DNA from: an uncultured Aeromonas sp.
GTDB lineage: Bacteria; Pseudomonadota; Gammaproteobacteria; Enterobacterales; Aeromonadaceae
Assembly (NCBI GenBank): GCA_945957575.1
Contig: CAMFLW010000008.1
Span: forward strand, 1-57,062
Length of the DNA: 57,062 nt
Direction: 5' to 3'
The notes under the pieces are model-generated. The model was not told the origin of the DNA. It saw only the letters and a list, made by a program, of their open reading frames with translations, and did not search any database. A program made the translations under genes and the position numbers. This document shows positions 9,973-20,399 of the stretch, one piece after another. Numbering within the stretch: the first letter of the stretch is position 1; each line of letters starts with the position of its first letter.

Positions 9973-10874
9973 GCTTTACCCTCCAGCTCTTTGGCCTGGT
10001 TACGGTTGAAGAGGATGATCGGAATGATCAGCACCGCCAGCATCACCACCGCCAGCGCAGAAGCGACCGGCCAGTCGCGGTTGTTGAAGAACTCCTGCCA
10101 CAGCACCTTGCCGATCATCAGGGTCTCCGGCCCGCCCAGCATTTCCGGGATAACGAACTCCCCTACTACCGGAATAAATACCAGCATGCAGCCGGCGATA
10201 ATGCCGTTCTTGGAGAGCGGCACCGTGATCTGCCAGAAACGGGTCAGGTTGCGGGCCCCCAGGTCAGACGCGGCCTCCAGCAGGCTCTGGTCATGCTTGA
10301 CCAGATTGGCGTAGAGCGGCAACACCATGAACGGCAGATAGGAATAAACGATGCCGATATAGACCGCCAGGTTGGTGTTGAGGATCTGCAGCGGTTCGTC
10401 GATCAGCCCGATCCCCAGCAAGACGCTGTTGAGCAGACCGTTGTTGCTGAGGATCCCCATCCACGCATAAACCCGGATCAGAATGGCGGTCCAGGTCGGC
10501 ATCATGATCAGCAGCAGCAGAACGGTCTGGGTCTCCTTGTTGGCCCGGGCGATGGAGTAAGCCATTGGATAACCAATCAGCAGGCAGAGCAGGGTGCTGA
10601 CGAAGGCCATCTTGAGAGAGCCCAAATAGGCGGCGATATAGAGCTCATCCTCCTGCAACAGCAGATAGTTGCCCATATTGAGCAGGATGGTGAGCTGATT
10701 GTCGACCCAGCTCACCACGTTGGTGTAGGGCGGGATCGCCACATCCGCTTCCGCAAAACTGATCTTCACCACGATGACGAAGGGCAGCAGGAAGAAGAGG
10801 AACAGCCAGAAGAAGGGGATACTGATCACCAGCCGGCGCCCCCCGACCCGCTTCAGTCGTTGCAAGATCTTCAT
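9969..10874 (-). CDS. potH: polyamine ABC transporter permease PotH/SpuG
   Basis: The 301-residue inner-membrane permease is the first membrane subunit of the polyamine importer. After a basic start (KILQRLKRVGGRR) comes a long hydrophobic segment (LVISIPFFWLFLFFLLPFVIVVKIS) and five more membrane spans. The ATPase-contacting EAA loop is EAASDLGARNLTRFWQITVPLSKNGIIAG. The ATG overlaps the potG stop by four bases, showing translational coupling. With PotI it would form the membrane channel that takes putrescine or spermidine from the periplasmic binding proteins encoded upstream. Confidence 0.94.
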   Translation of the reverse strand: MKILQRLKRVGGRRLVISIPFFWLFLFFLLPFVIVVKISFAEADVAIPPYTNVVSWVDNQLTILLNMGNYLLLQEDELYIAAYLGSLKMAFVSTLLCLLIGYPMAYSIARANKETQTVLLLLIMMPTWTAILIRVYAWMGILSNNGLLNSVLLGIGLIDEPLQILNTNLAVYIGIVYSYLPFMVLPLYANLVKHDQSLLEAASDLGARNLTRFWQITVPLSKNGIIAGCMLVFIPVVGEFVIPEMLGGPETLMIGKVLWQEFFNNRDWPVASALAVVMLAVLIIPIILFNRNQAKELEGKA

Positions 10875-12025
10875 GATTGCAGCACCACGCCGCTGTCATC
10901 TTCCCAGTAGAGGAACACCTGGTCATCCCAGGTTGGCCGCTTGCCGTGACGCTCGGCATTGGCGATGAAAGCCTGAACGATTTTGCCCGAGGGCAGCTGG
11001 ATATGATAAACCGAGTGACCGCCCAGGTAGGCGATGTCATAGACCTCACCCCTGGTCCAGTTGAAATCCGGGTGCTCGATCTCCGCCGGTTTTTGCAGAC
11101 TCATCAGCAGTTTTTCCGGCCGCAGGGCGTAGGTCACCTTCTTGTTCTCGGCGCGGGAGCTGATGCCGTGACCCACATAGATGGGCTGCTCCAGATCGGC
11201 GCAAGCGATGATGGCGTGATCCTGCTCATCTTCAACCAGCAGGCCATCGAACAAGTTGACGTTACCGATGAACTCGCACACCAGCCGGCTGGCCGGGGTC
11301 TCGTAGATATCCATCGGGCTGCCGATCTGCTCGATGCAACCGAGGTGCATGATGGCGATCCGCTCCGCCATGGTCATCGCCTCTTCCTGATCGTGGGTCA
11401 CCATGACGCAAGTAACGCCGACCCGCTCGATGATCTCCACCAGCTCCAGCTGCATCTTGGAGCGCAGCTTTTTGTCGAGCGCTCCCATCGGTTCATCGAG
11501 CAGCAGCAACTTGGGACGTTTGGCCAGCGAACGGGCCAGCGCTACCCGCTGGCGCTGGCCACCGGAGAGCTGGTGCGGCTTGCGACGGGCATACTGGGTC
11601 ATCTGTACCAGCTTGAGCATCTCTTCGACACGGGCGTCGATCTCGGCCTTGGGCAGGCCATCCTGCTTGAGGCCGAAGGCGATGTTCTGCGCTACCGTCA
11701 TATGGGGGAACAGGGCGTAGGACTGAAACATCATGTTGATGGGGCGTTCATAGGGCGGCATGTCGGTGATATCGACGCCATCGAGATAGAGCCGTCCCTC
11801 GGTCGGACGCTCAAAACCGGCCAGCATCCGCAACAGGGTCGACTTGCCGGAGCCGGAGCCACCGAGCAGGGCGAAGATCTCTCCCTTGTGGATGTTGAGC
11901 GATACGTTATCGACTGCCAGCGTTTCATCGAAATGCTTGCTTACCCGATCAATCTTGACCAGCACTTCTTTGCGCTGCTGGCTGCCCTCAAGGGCTTTCT
12001 TGTAGGCACTGGAGGCTATCGCCAT
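10871..12025 (-). CDS. potG: polyamine ABC transporter ATPase PotG/SpuF
   Basis: This 384-residue cytoplasmic ATPase drives polyamine uptake. Visible motifs are Walker A GGSGSGKST, Q-loop MMFQSYALFPHMTV, signature LSGGQRQRVALARSLA, Walker B LLLLDEPMGALD and the switch histidine in VTHDQEEAM. A C-terminal TOBE-type regulatory domain of about 130 residues follows (VTYALRPEKLLM onward). The ATG at 12025 is used because GGGAG lies 7 bases upstream and the product then matches family length; the open frame continues to 12076. It is separated from the binding-protein gene upstream by a hairpin (12078-12101), which may reduce its expression relative to the periplasmic proteins. Confidence 0.95.
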   Translation of the reverse strand: MAIASSAYKKALEGSQQRKEVLVKIDRVSKHFDETLAVDNVSLNIHKGEIFALLGGSGSGKSTLLRMLAGFERPTEGRLYLDGVDITDMPPYERPINMMFQSYALFPHMTVAQNIAFGLKQDGLPKAEIDARVEEMLKLVQMTQYARRKPHQLSGGQRQRVALARSLAKRPKLLLLDEPMGALDKKLRSKMQLELVEIIERVGVTCVMVTHDQEEAMTMAERIAIMHLGCIEQIGSPMDIYETPASRLVCEFIGNVNLFDGLLVEDEQDHAIIACADLEQPIYVGHGISSRAENKKVTYALRPEKLLMSLQKPAEIEHPDFNWTRGEVYDIAYLGGHSVYHIQLPSGKIVQAFIANAERHGKRPTWDDQVFLYWEDDSGVVLQS

Positions 12026-12077
12026 TACCAAACTCCCTAACGTGATACTGGCCTCACGGCCAATCCATAAAAGCAAT

Positions 12078-12101
12078 TTGGTGCCCCCGAACGGGCACCA
12101 A
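12078..12101 (-). terminator. intercistronic hairpin between the second binding protein and potG
   Basis: TTGGTGCCC and GGGCACCAA pair perfectly (9 bp) around a 6-base loop, 2 bases beyond the upstream stop codon. An ATTGCTTTTA sequence follows on the minus strand. Such a hairpin commonly attenuates read-through and protects the upstream mRNA, so periplasmic binding protein exceeds transporter. Confidence 0.6.
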
Positions 12102-12103
12102 GG

Positions 12104-13303
<1,200 letters not shown>

Positions 13304-13307
13304 TTAC

Positions 13308-14417
<1,110 letters not shown>

Positions 14418-14458
14418 CTAAGCAAATTGAATGCGCATGCCAACCTGCCTGACGGCAG

Positions 14459-15820
14459 CTATCCCTTCAGCCTTGCAGCCGTCAGATCCAGACTGAGCCT
14501 GGCTAGCTTGACCAATTCATCAACCTGTTCCTCGGTGATGACCAAGGGGGGCGATATGATCATGGTATCGCCTACCGCCCGCATCACCAAGCCATTGTTA
14601 AAACAGAACTCCCGGCATGTCATCCCGGCATTTGCATGGGCTGGGAAACGCTGGTTGGTCTGCTTGTTCTGCACAATTTCCAGCGCGGCCACCAGTCCGC
14701 GGCCACGAGTTTCCCCCACCAGCGGATGGTCAGCCAGCTCCGCCCAGCGGCGCTGCAAATAGGGGCCAATGGTATCATGCACTCGCTTAACTATGCTTTC
14801 CTTTTGCATAAGCTGGATATTGGCCACCGCCACCGCACAGGATACCGGGTGGCCCGAATAGGTGAAGCCGTGGTTGAACTCGCCCCCCTCCTCGACCAGC
14901 ACCTTGGCAACCCGGTCGCTCACCATGACGGCCCCGAGCGGCAAATAGCCGGAGGTGATCCCCTTGGCCAGACACATCAGGTCCGGTTTGATACCGAACC
15001 CTTCGCTGGCGAACCAGTGGCCGGTGCGGCCAAAGCCGCAGATCACCTCGTCAGCGATGAGCAAAATGCCGTAGTGATCGCAGATGCGCTGGATCTCGGG
15101 CCAGTAGCTCTCGGGGGGAATGATGACGCCGCCCGCCCCCTGGATCGGTTCACCGATAAAGGCGGCGACCTTGTCCACCCCCAGTTCCAGAATCTTCTGC
15201 TCCAGCTGGCGAGCCCGCTCCAGTCCGAATTCGTGGGCACTCATCCCCTGCCCCTCGCCGAAGTGATAGGGCTGGTCGATGTGCACTATGCCGGGAATGG
15301 GCAGGCTACCCTGCTGATGCATCCCCTTCATGCCACCCAAGCTGGCCCCCGCCACGGTGGAGCCGTGGTAGGCGTTGTGGCGGCTGATGATCACCTGCTT
15401 GTCAGGCTGCCCCTTGCTGGCCCAGTAGTGGCGCACCATCCGCAGCACGGTATCGTTGCATTCGGAACCGGAACCGGTGAAGAAGACGTGGTTGAGATGA
15501 GCGGGCGTTACCTCGGCCAGCAGGGTGGCCAACTCGATCACCGGCGGGTGAGCAGTCTGGAAGAACAGGTTGTAATAGGGCAACTGCTGCATCTGGCGGG
15601 TAGCGGCATCCACCAGCTCCTGGCGGCCATAGCCCATGTTGACGCACCAGAGGCCCGCCATGCCATCGAGAATGCGGTGACCTTCGGAATCTTCCAGATA
15701 GACGCCGTTGGCTTTGGTGATAATACGAGCCCCCTTCTTGTTCAGGGCCTGAAAGTCGCTAAAGGGGTGCAGGTGATGGCTGGCATCCAGTTGCTGCCAC
15801 TCACGGGTTGTCTGTTGCAT
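14459..15820 (-). CDS. spuC: polyamine:pyruvate aminotransferase (SpuC family, class III)
   Basis: The 453-residue PLP enzyme should move the terminal amine of putrescine or related polyamines to pyruvate, giving an aminoaldehyde and alanine. Class III aminotransferase features are GMAGLWCVNMGYGRQE, FFTGSGSECNDTVLRM, the SRHNAYHGST block, Asp257 in LLIADEVICGFGRTG and the Schiff-base lysine Lys286 in MCLAKGITSGYLPLGAVMV. The N-terminal WQQLDASHHLHPFSDF motif is typical of the SpuC/omega-aminotransferase branch. The ATG follows CCGAGGAGCAACAA. It lies between the glutamylpolyamine synthetase gene and the binding-protein genes, as in the Pseudomonas spu cluster. A short copy of its own first codons lies just upstream (15886-15915). 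Confidence 0.92.
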   Translation of the reverse strand: MQQTTREWQQLDASHHLHPFSDFQALNKKGARIITKANGVYLEDSEGHRILDGMAGLWCVNMGYGRQELVDAATRQMQQLPYYNLFFQTAHPPVIELATLLAEVTPAHLNHVFFTGSGSECNDTVLRMVRHYWASKGQPDKQVIISRHNAYHGSTVAGASLGGMKGMHQQGSLPIPGIVHIDQPYHFGEGQGMSAHEFGLERARQLEQKILELGVDKVAAFIGEPIQGAGGVIIPPESYWPEIQRICDHYGILLIADEVICGFGRTGHWFASEGFGIKPDLMCLAKGITSGYLPLGAVMVSDRVAKVLVEEGGEFNHGFTYSGHPVSCAVAVANIQLMQKESIVKRVHDTIGPYLQRRWAELADHPLVGETRGRGLVAALEIVQNKQTNQRFPAHANAGMTCREFCFNNGLVMRAVGDTMIISPPLVITEEQVDELVKLARLSLDLTAARLKG

Positions 15821-15885
15821 TTGTTGCTCCTCGGTTCCTTCGATTTGGCAAGATTTTCGTCAATTAATAGGGATCTCCGACATCC

Positions 15886-15915
15886 TCACAGCCACTCTCG
15901 AGCGGTCTGCGGCAT
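15886..15915 (-). pseudogene. vestigial duplicate of the spuC start region
   Basis: Upstream of spuC, the sequence GAAGGAACCGGGGAGCAAGC then ATG closely copies the spuC translation start GAAGGAACCGAGGAGCAACA then ATG. The following codons read MPQTAREWL and stop, against MQQTTREWQ in spuC. This looks like the remains of a second aminotransferase gene whose body was lost, or a small leader frame formed by tandem duplication. The similarity fades after about 55 bases. Confidence 0.55.
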
Positions 15916-15984
15916 GGCTTGCTCCCCGGTTCCTTCTACTGAAGCGAAAAATGATCGCCCCCTTCAAACGGGGCGGTGCCCCCC

Positions 15985-16069
15985 CCCCTGCACCCGCAAG
16001 CGGTCGCGGGCAGGGGCGTCCCCATCCCGTCTCATCGGTTGTGCAGGCTAGGGAGGCCGTCAGCCTCCC
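15985..16069. repeat. two G+C-rich inverted repeats between the synthetase gene and spuC
   Basis: Beyond the synthetase stop, one near-perfect inverted repeat (15985-16016, CCCCTGC and GCAGGGG outer arms with CCCGC and GCGGG inside) and a second small hairpin (GGGAGGC 16051-16057 with GCCTCCC 16063-16069) are present. Neither has a U tract. They probably stabilise or partly terminate the upstream transcript. The rest of this 284-base gap holds only the spuC leader. Confidence 0.5.
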
Positions 16070-16104
16070 CGGGTTGGACGATGCGTGGCCGGCACGCGTG
16101 CGAA

Positions 16105-17436
16105 TTAGACGTTCAGCAGCAGGAACTCGCGCTCCCAGCGGCTGATCACCCCGAAGTAGGTCTCGTACTCCTTGCGCTTGACCGCGACAAAGGCGCGGGT
16201 GAAGCGCTCCCCCAGCATCTCCTTGATCGGCTCGCACTGTTCGAGATGGCTGAGCGCCTCCTCGAGCGAGCGGGGCAGACTGTAGGGCAGATCATAGGCA
16301 CTGGATTTCATCTCCTGCATCGGCTCCAGCTTCTCCATCATGCCGAGGTAGCCGCACGCCAGAGTGGCGGCCAGCGCCAGATAGGGGTTGGCATCGGCAC
16401 CGGCGAAGCGGTTCTCCACCCGGCGGGCACTGGGGTCGGAGAAGGGCACCCGCAGACCGCAGGTGCGGTTTTCGACACCCCACTGGACGTTGCGCGGCGC
16501 GCTCTCACCGAAGGTGAGGCGGCGGTAGGAGTTGACATTGGGCGCCAGCAGGGCGGTCACTGCCGGGGTGTACTTCTGCAGTCCGGCGATGAAGTGCATG
16601 AACAGCTCGGAGTTGCCGCCATCCGGGGTACCGAACAGGTTGCGGCCGTTCATATCCTCCAGACTCTGGTGAATGTGCATGGCGGAGCCCGGTTCGGTGC
16701 TCATCGGTTTGGCCATAAAGGTGGCATAAATACCGTGGCGATGGGCCGCCTCACGCATAGTGCGCTTGAACAGGAACACCTGATCCGCCAGATCGATGGC
16801 ATCCCCGTGCAGGAAGTTGATCTCCATCTGGGCGGCACCGGACTCGTGGATCAGGGTATCCACCTCCAGCTCCTGCGCCTCGCAGTAGTCATACATATCC
16901 TCGAAGATGGGATCAAATTCGTTGACTGCATCGATACTGAAGGACTGGCGGGCGGTCTCCGGACGGCCATTGCGCCCTATCGGCGGCATCAGCGGATAAT
17001 CAGGGTCTTCGTTACGGGTGACCAGATAGAACTCCAGTTCGGGCGCCACCACCGGCTTCCAGCCCTGTGCCTCGTAAAATGACAGAACCCGACGCAGTAC
17101 GGAGCGCGGCGCGATATCGATCAGCTTGCCGTTGACGTCGTAACAGTCGTGGATAACCTGGGCAGTCGGCTCCAGCGCCCAGGGGACGAAACGGATGGTG
17201 TTGGGGTCAGGATAGAGCTGCATGTCGCGCTCCAGCGGATCGATCATGCTGTCGTCATCCGGATATTCGCCGGTCACTGTCTGGGTGAAGATCACCTCGG
17301 GCAGACGCATGCCCCCTTCTCGCAAAAACTTGTTGGCCGGGATGATCTTGCCCCGAGCGTTGCCGGTGAAATCCGGGAACAGGCACTCCACTTCCGTGAT
17401 GCGATTACTCTCCATCCAGCCCTTGATACTGTCCAT
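16105..17436 (-). CDS. puuA: gamma-glutamylpolyamine synthetase (PuuA/SpuI, glutamine synthetase family)
   Basis: The 443-residue glutamine-synthetase-fold enzyme should ligate glutamate to putrescine or other polyamines with ATP, the first step of the gamma-glutamyl catabolic route. The N-terminal beta-grasp reads RITEVECLFPDFTGNARGKIIP. The catalytic domain shows the metal ligands in APELEFYL and ESGAAQMEINF, the nucleotide loop GSAMHIHQSL, and NRTCGLRVP plus VENRFAGADANPYLA. The ATG at 17436 follows CGGGG and gives the usual start shortly before this domain; an ATG at 17463 and a TTG at 17469 are also in frame. It heads the spu locus, and a sigma-54 promoter with an NtrC-like site lies upstream. 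Confidence 0.9.
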   Translation of the reverse strand: MDSIKGWMESNRITEVECLFPDFTGNARGKIIPANKFLREGGMRLPEVIFTQTVTGEYPDDDSMIDPLERDMQLYPDPNTIRFVPWALEPTAQVIHDCYDVNGKLIDIAPRSVLRRVLSFYEAQGWKPVVAPELEFYLVTRNEDPDYPLMPPIGRNGRPETARQSFSIDAVNEFDPIFEDMYDYCEAQELEVDTLIHESGAAQMEINFLHGDAIDLADQVFLFKRTMREAAHRHGIYATFMAKPMSTEPGSAMHIHQSLEDMNGRNLFGTPDGGNSELFMHFIAGLQKYTPAVTALLAPNVNSYRRLTFGESAPRNVQWGVENRTCGLRVPFSDPSARRVENRFAGADANPYLALAATLACGYLGMMEKLEPMQEMKSSAYDLPYSLPRSLEEALSHLEQCEPIKEMLGERFTRAFVAVKRKEYETYFGVISRWEREFLLLNV

Positions 17437-17466
17437 GTTAAACCCCGACTCTACGGTTGCCATTGG

Positions 17467-17496
17467 CAAGGGTGTCTAATATATGGAACACCCTTG
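17467..17496. repeat. perfect inverted repeat in the puuA leader
   Basis: CAAGGGTGT (17467-17475) and ACACCCTTG (17488-17496) are perfect 9-base arms with a 12-base spacer, just before the chosen puuA start. It could be a repressor operator or an mRNA hairpin that hides the upstream alternative starts. Confidence 0.6.
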
Positions 17497-17642
17497 TTAT
17501 CAAATTGTAATTAACACAACCATAAAAGCCCGCTATCAGGGGTAATGTCAAGCAGTGGTGTTTAAAAAACTATAAATAACGGCGCATATAATGACCAAGT
17601 CGGCACCAAATACTAAACACTCGTGGTCTCGCCTCTCCCCAG

Positions 17643-17658
17643 TGCAAAGCCGGTGCCA
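17643..17658 (-). promoter_or_regulatory. sigma-54 promoter of puuA and the spu locus
   Basis: The minus strand reads TGGCACCGGCTTTGCA, a full match to the RpoN consensus TGGCAC-N5-TTGCA with the invariant GG and GC exactly 10 bases apart. It lies about 205 bases before the chosen puuA start and points to it. Such promoters need an activator bound upstream; a candidate NtrC site is at 17800-17816. Confidence 0.85.
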
Positions 17659-17785
17659 ACCGGCCAAAACCAGATGTTAGATCCCGCCAGATCAGCCGCT
17701 AAAGGGGCCATTTTTTTGCAAGGGCGCACAATCCTTATCCTATTTGCTTTGCTTGGCTGCATTTTTTTGGTACAAGGCCCGCCCT

Positions 17786-17820
17786 GATTTGCACTCTCTT
17801 GCATGAAACAGGTGCAAATC
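17786..17820. promoter_or_regulatory. candidate NtrC enhancer upstream of the sigma-54 promoter
   Basis: TGCATGAAACAGGTGCA (17800-17816) fits the NtrC pattern TGCACC-N5-GGTGCA at ten of twelve defined bases. It lies inside a wider perfect inverted repeat, GATTTGCAC (17786-17794) with GTGCAAATC (17812-17820). The distance of about 145 bases upstream of the promoter is normal for an enhancer. The rest of the 467-base gap from 17437 to 17903 shows no gene. Confidence 0.65.
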
Positions 17821-17903
17821 GGGATACAAGGGCTTGGTCTGTAGGCAGACAGCCCCCATAAACAGGGATAATTGGGTTAGTAAACTGACTGGTAGTTAAT
17901 CGT

Positions 17904-18290
17904 ATGTGTGATTTCATGACTGAAGACCAACTGGCCTTTTACAAGGGGCAGATCGAGCGACAGATCGTCGAACTCGAAGAGCGCCTGAACTCCCAGGCCA
18001 GCCAGGCCATCGCCACCGACACCAACGAGATGGCCGATGAAATTGACCGTGCCAGTATCGAGGAAGCCCGCCGTCTGGAGCTGAACCGCATCGAGCACGA
18101 CAAGCTGCACCTGCGCAAGCTGCGGGGCGCATTGAAGCGCATCAGCGAAGGGGATTTTGGTTACTGCGAATCTTGCGGTGACGAGATCTCCCTCAAGCGG
18201 CTGCATGCCCGTCCGGAATCCCGTTTCTGCGTCGAATGCCAGAGCACCAAGGAATTTAACGATACCCACGTGTTCCGTCGCGTCGCCTGA
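17904..18290 (+). CDS. DksA/TraR-family zinc-finger transcription factor (DksA paralogue)
   Basis: The 128-residue protein has a coiled-coil then a zinc finger, as in DksA, which enters the RNA polymerase secondary channel and works with ppGpp. The coiled-coil tip reads DEIDRAS, keeping both acidic positions and the alanine that correspond to DPVDRAA of E. coli DksA, so it may be functional. The zinc site has all four cysteines (CESC, then 17 residues, then CVEC). It is shorter than DksA (151 residues) because it lacks the N-terminal extension. Starts at 17904 or 17916 are both possible and neither has a strong ribosome site. It is divergent from puuA and shares that long regulatory gap. Confidence 0.85.
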   Translation: MCDFMTEDQLAFYKGQIERQIVELEERLNSQASQAIATDTNEMADEIDRASIEEARRLELNRIEHDKLHLRKLRGALKRISEGDFGYCESCGDEISLKRLHARPESRFCVECQSTKEFNDTHVFRRVA

Positions 18291-18437
18291 TTCTTCGAAG
18301 AACCGTCACCATTCTGGTGCAACAGACGCCAGCAAGGCAGGGCACCGCGCTCAAACCTTGCACAACGCCTCGCAGCAAGATGGTGACAAGTTCTGTTAGA
18401 CTCCGGACACCTTCCGGAATCTACAGGAGAACAGAGA

Positions 18438-19295
18438 GTGAAATGGCTCATCAAGCTGTGTTTGTGCCTGCCACTGCTGGCACAAGCACAGGTTCTGACG
18501 GTCAAGGTCCCCAGCCGTCCCGTCAACAATCTTGACCAGGAGTACCAGTACAAGCTGCTGGAACTGGCCCTGACCCGCTCCGGGCAACCCTTTCGCATCC
18601 AGCCTGTCGAACTCGACCTCAACCAGTTCACCCTCCAGCAGCAGCTGAGCAAGGGCAAGACCATCAACGTCTTCTGGATGGGCACCTCCAGCGCACTCGA
18701 ATCCTCCCTGATTGCCGTCCCCATTCCGCTGTTTCGCGGGCTGGAAGGATTGCGACTGTCATTCATCCACGCAGATGCACAAGAGAAGTTCAACCAGATC
18801 AATAACCTGGCCGACCTCAAACAGCTGAAGGCAGCGCAAGGGGTCGGTTGGGCCGATAACAAAATTCTGGAAAATGCGGGCATCCCGACCTTCTCCGGCC
18901 GATACAGCAGCCTGTTTCGCCTTATCAACGACGGCGACAAGATCGACTTCTTCCCGCGCGCCCTGGTTGAGATCTTCGCCGAGCGCAGCGAGCTGGTGGC
19001 GCAGTATCCCAACCTCGCCATCGAGCAGCATCTGCTGATCCGCTACCCCTTCGCCCAATTCTTCTTCGTCAGCCCCGAATACCCCAAGCTGGCCAAGGCG
19101 ATTCAGACCGGGCTGGAGCGGGCCTATGCCGATGGCAGCTTCATGAAGTTCTTCAATGACAACCCCAAGATCCGCGAAGCGCTCGCCAGCGCCAACCTCG
19201 ATCAGCGGGTCACCATCGCCCTGCCCAATCCGGATATGACCCCGTTGCTAAAAGCCATTCCGGCCCAATATTGGGAGTATCCACCGCAAGGATAA
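18438..19295 (+). CDS. orphan periplasmic solute-binding protein, family 3-like
   Basis: The 285-residue protein has a signal peptide (VKWLIKLCLCLPLLAQAQ, GTG start after CAGGAG) and the bilobed layout of amino-acid-type binding proteins: VLTVKVPSRPVN, a mid region FWMGTSSALESSLIAVPIPLFRGLEGLRLSFI, then a hinge and a second lobe ending in GLERAYADGSFMKFFNDNPKIREAL. There is no adjacent permease or ATPase, so it may deliver ligand to a distant transporter or act as a sensor. Several gammaproteobacteria carry such lone copies of unknown ligand. The characteristic Arg/Asp amino-acid-binding pair is not clear, so the ligand cannot be predicted. Confidence 0.75.
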   Translation: MKWLIKLCLCLPLLAQAQVLTVKVPSRPVNNLDQEYQYKLLELALTRSGQPFRIQPVELDLNQFTLQQQLSKGKTINVFWMGTSSALESSLIAVPIPLFRGLEGLRLSFIHADAQEKFNQINNLADLKQLKAAQGVGWADNKILENAGIPTFSGRYSSLFRLINDGDKIDFFPRALVEIFAERSELVAQYPNLAIEQHLLIRYPFAQFFFVSPEYPKLAKAIQTGLERAYADGSFMKFFNDNPKIREALASANLDQRVTIALPNPDMTPLLKAIPAQYWEYPPQG

Positions 19296-19357
19296 GCATC
19301 ACGAACGCCTGACCACGAAGGTCAGGCTGCGAGAACACAGTGCGCCAGGGAGGTGCC

Positions 19358-19804
19358 ATGAAGGGAATCCAGGAGTGGTTTGAGGAGTACGGCCAGAGCC
19401 ATCGCCATCCGGTCAACGTCGCCATCCATAAGCTGGCGGTGCCGGGCATCTATTTCTGCTCGCTGGCGCTGCTCTGGTGTCTGCCACACGGGCCCTTGCC
19501 AGAGATCCTCAACTGGGCGGCAGTGGCGGCTATTCCGGTGCTGCTGTTCTATCTGCAGCTGTCGTTTTCGCTGTTCGCGGGGATGGCCGGGCTAACCGCA
19601 CTGGGACTGTGGATCTGCCACCAATGGCAGGGGCCGCTGCTGTGGCCCGCGGTGGCGGCGTTCGTGATTCTCTGGATAGCCCAGTTTGTCGGCCACAAGA
19701 TCGAGGGCAAACGCCCCTCCTTCCTCGCCGACCTGCAATTTCTGCTGATAGGCCCCGCCTGGGTGCTTGCCAGCCTCTATCGTCGCCTGGGCATTCCCTA
19801 TTGA
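19358..19804 (+). CDS. DUF962/Mpo1-like membrane protein
   Basis: The 148-residue protein belongs to DUF962, related to yeast Mpo1, an iron-dependent dioxygenase in 2-hydroxy fatty acid alpha-oxidation. The conserved blocks are [23 protein letters not shown], with two of the histidines, and [32 protein letters not shown], with another histidine and the family's PSF...DL...GP pattern. Three to four hydrophobic segments lie between and after them. The ATG at 19358 follows GGGAGGTGCC. Bacterial function is not established. It lies 62 bases after the binding-protein gene and 26 bases before creA, so the three may be co-transcribed. Confidence 0.85.
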   Translation: MKGIQEWFEEYGQSHRHPVNVAIHKLAVPGIYFCSLALLWCLPHGPLPEILNWAAVAAIPVLLFYLQLSFSLFAGMAGLTALGLWICHQWQGPLLWPAVAAFVILWIAQFVGHKIEGKRPSFLADLQFLLIGPAWVLASLYRRLGIPY

Positions 19805-19830
19805 GGAGTGCCGGGCCAACAGGAGAGACC

Positions 19831-20325
19831 ATGACACATAACCACACGCGACATAACGCCCTTCGCCGCGCCCTGCCCCTGCTGCTGGGGGCCCTGTTTG
19901 CCGGCCCGGCACTGGCCGACAAGGCTGACCCGGTCGGTGAAGTGAGCACAGCCTTCAAGCTGTTTGGCCCCAACCACAAGATCCTGGTGGAGGCGTTCGA
20001 CGACCCGCGCATCGACGGCGTCGCCTGCTATCTGGCGCGCCCCAAGACAGGTGGCGTCAAAGGCGGGCTGGGCCTGGCGGAAGATCCCTCCCACGCCTCC
20101 CTGTCGTGCCACCAGATCGGCCCCATCACCCTGCCCGAAAAGCTGAAGGCGGGAGAAGAGGTGTTCGATGTCAGCACCTCGCTGGTGTTCAAGGAGCAGA
20201 AAGTGGTGCGTTTTTACGACAAGAAACGCAATGCACTGGTTTACCTGACCTACAGCACCAAACTGGTGGATGGTTCGTACAAAAGTGCAGTCAGCGCCGT
20301 TCCCATTATGCCGTGGGGACAATAA
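19831..20325 (+). CDS. creA: CreA family periplasmic protein
   Basis: The 164-residue protein begins with a signal peptide (ending [10 protein letters not shown]) and continues with the CreA family sequence [46 protein letters not shown], then [20 protein letters not shown] and a C-terminal block [29 protein letters not shown]. Two cysteines (in VACY and LSCH) may form a disulfide. The ATG follows AGGAGAGACC. CreA is widespread in Proteobacteria and in E. coli is encoded with the CreBC two-component system, which is not present here. Its molecular role is unknown. Confidence 0.92.
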   Translation: MTHNHTRHNALRRALPLLLGALFAGPALADKADPVGEVSTAFKLFGPNHKILVEAFDDPRIDGVACYLARPKTGGVKGGLGLAEDPSHASLSCHQIGPITLPEKLKAGEEVFDVSTSLVFKEQKVVRFYDKKRNALVYLTYSTKLVDGSYKSAVSAVPIMPWGQ

Positions 20326-20399
20326 CCAGCCGGTTTGTCCGGTGATAGCTGACCCATTTTGTTGTAATTTGACGACACACACGCTGCGGAGCACATACC

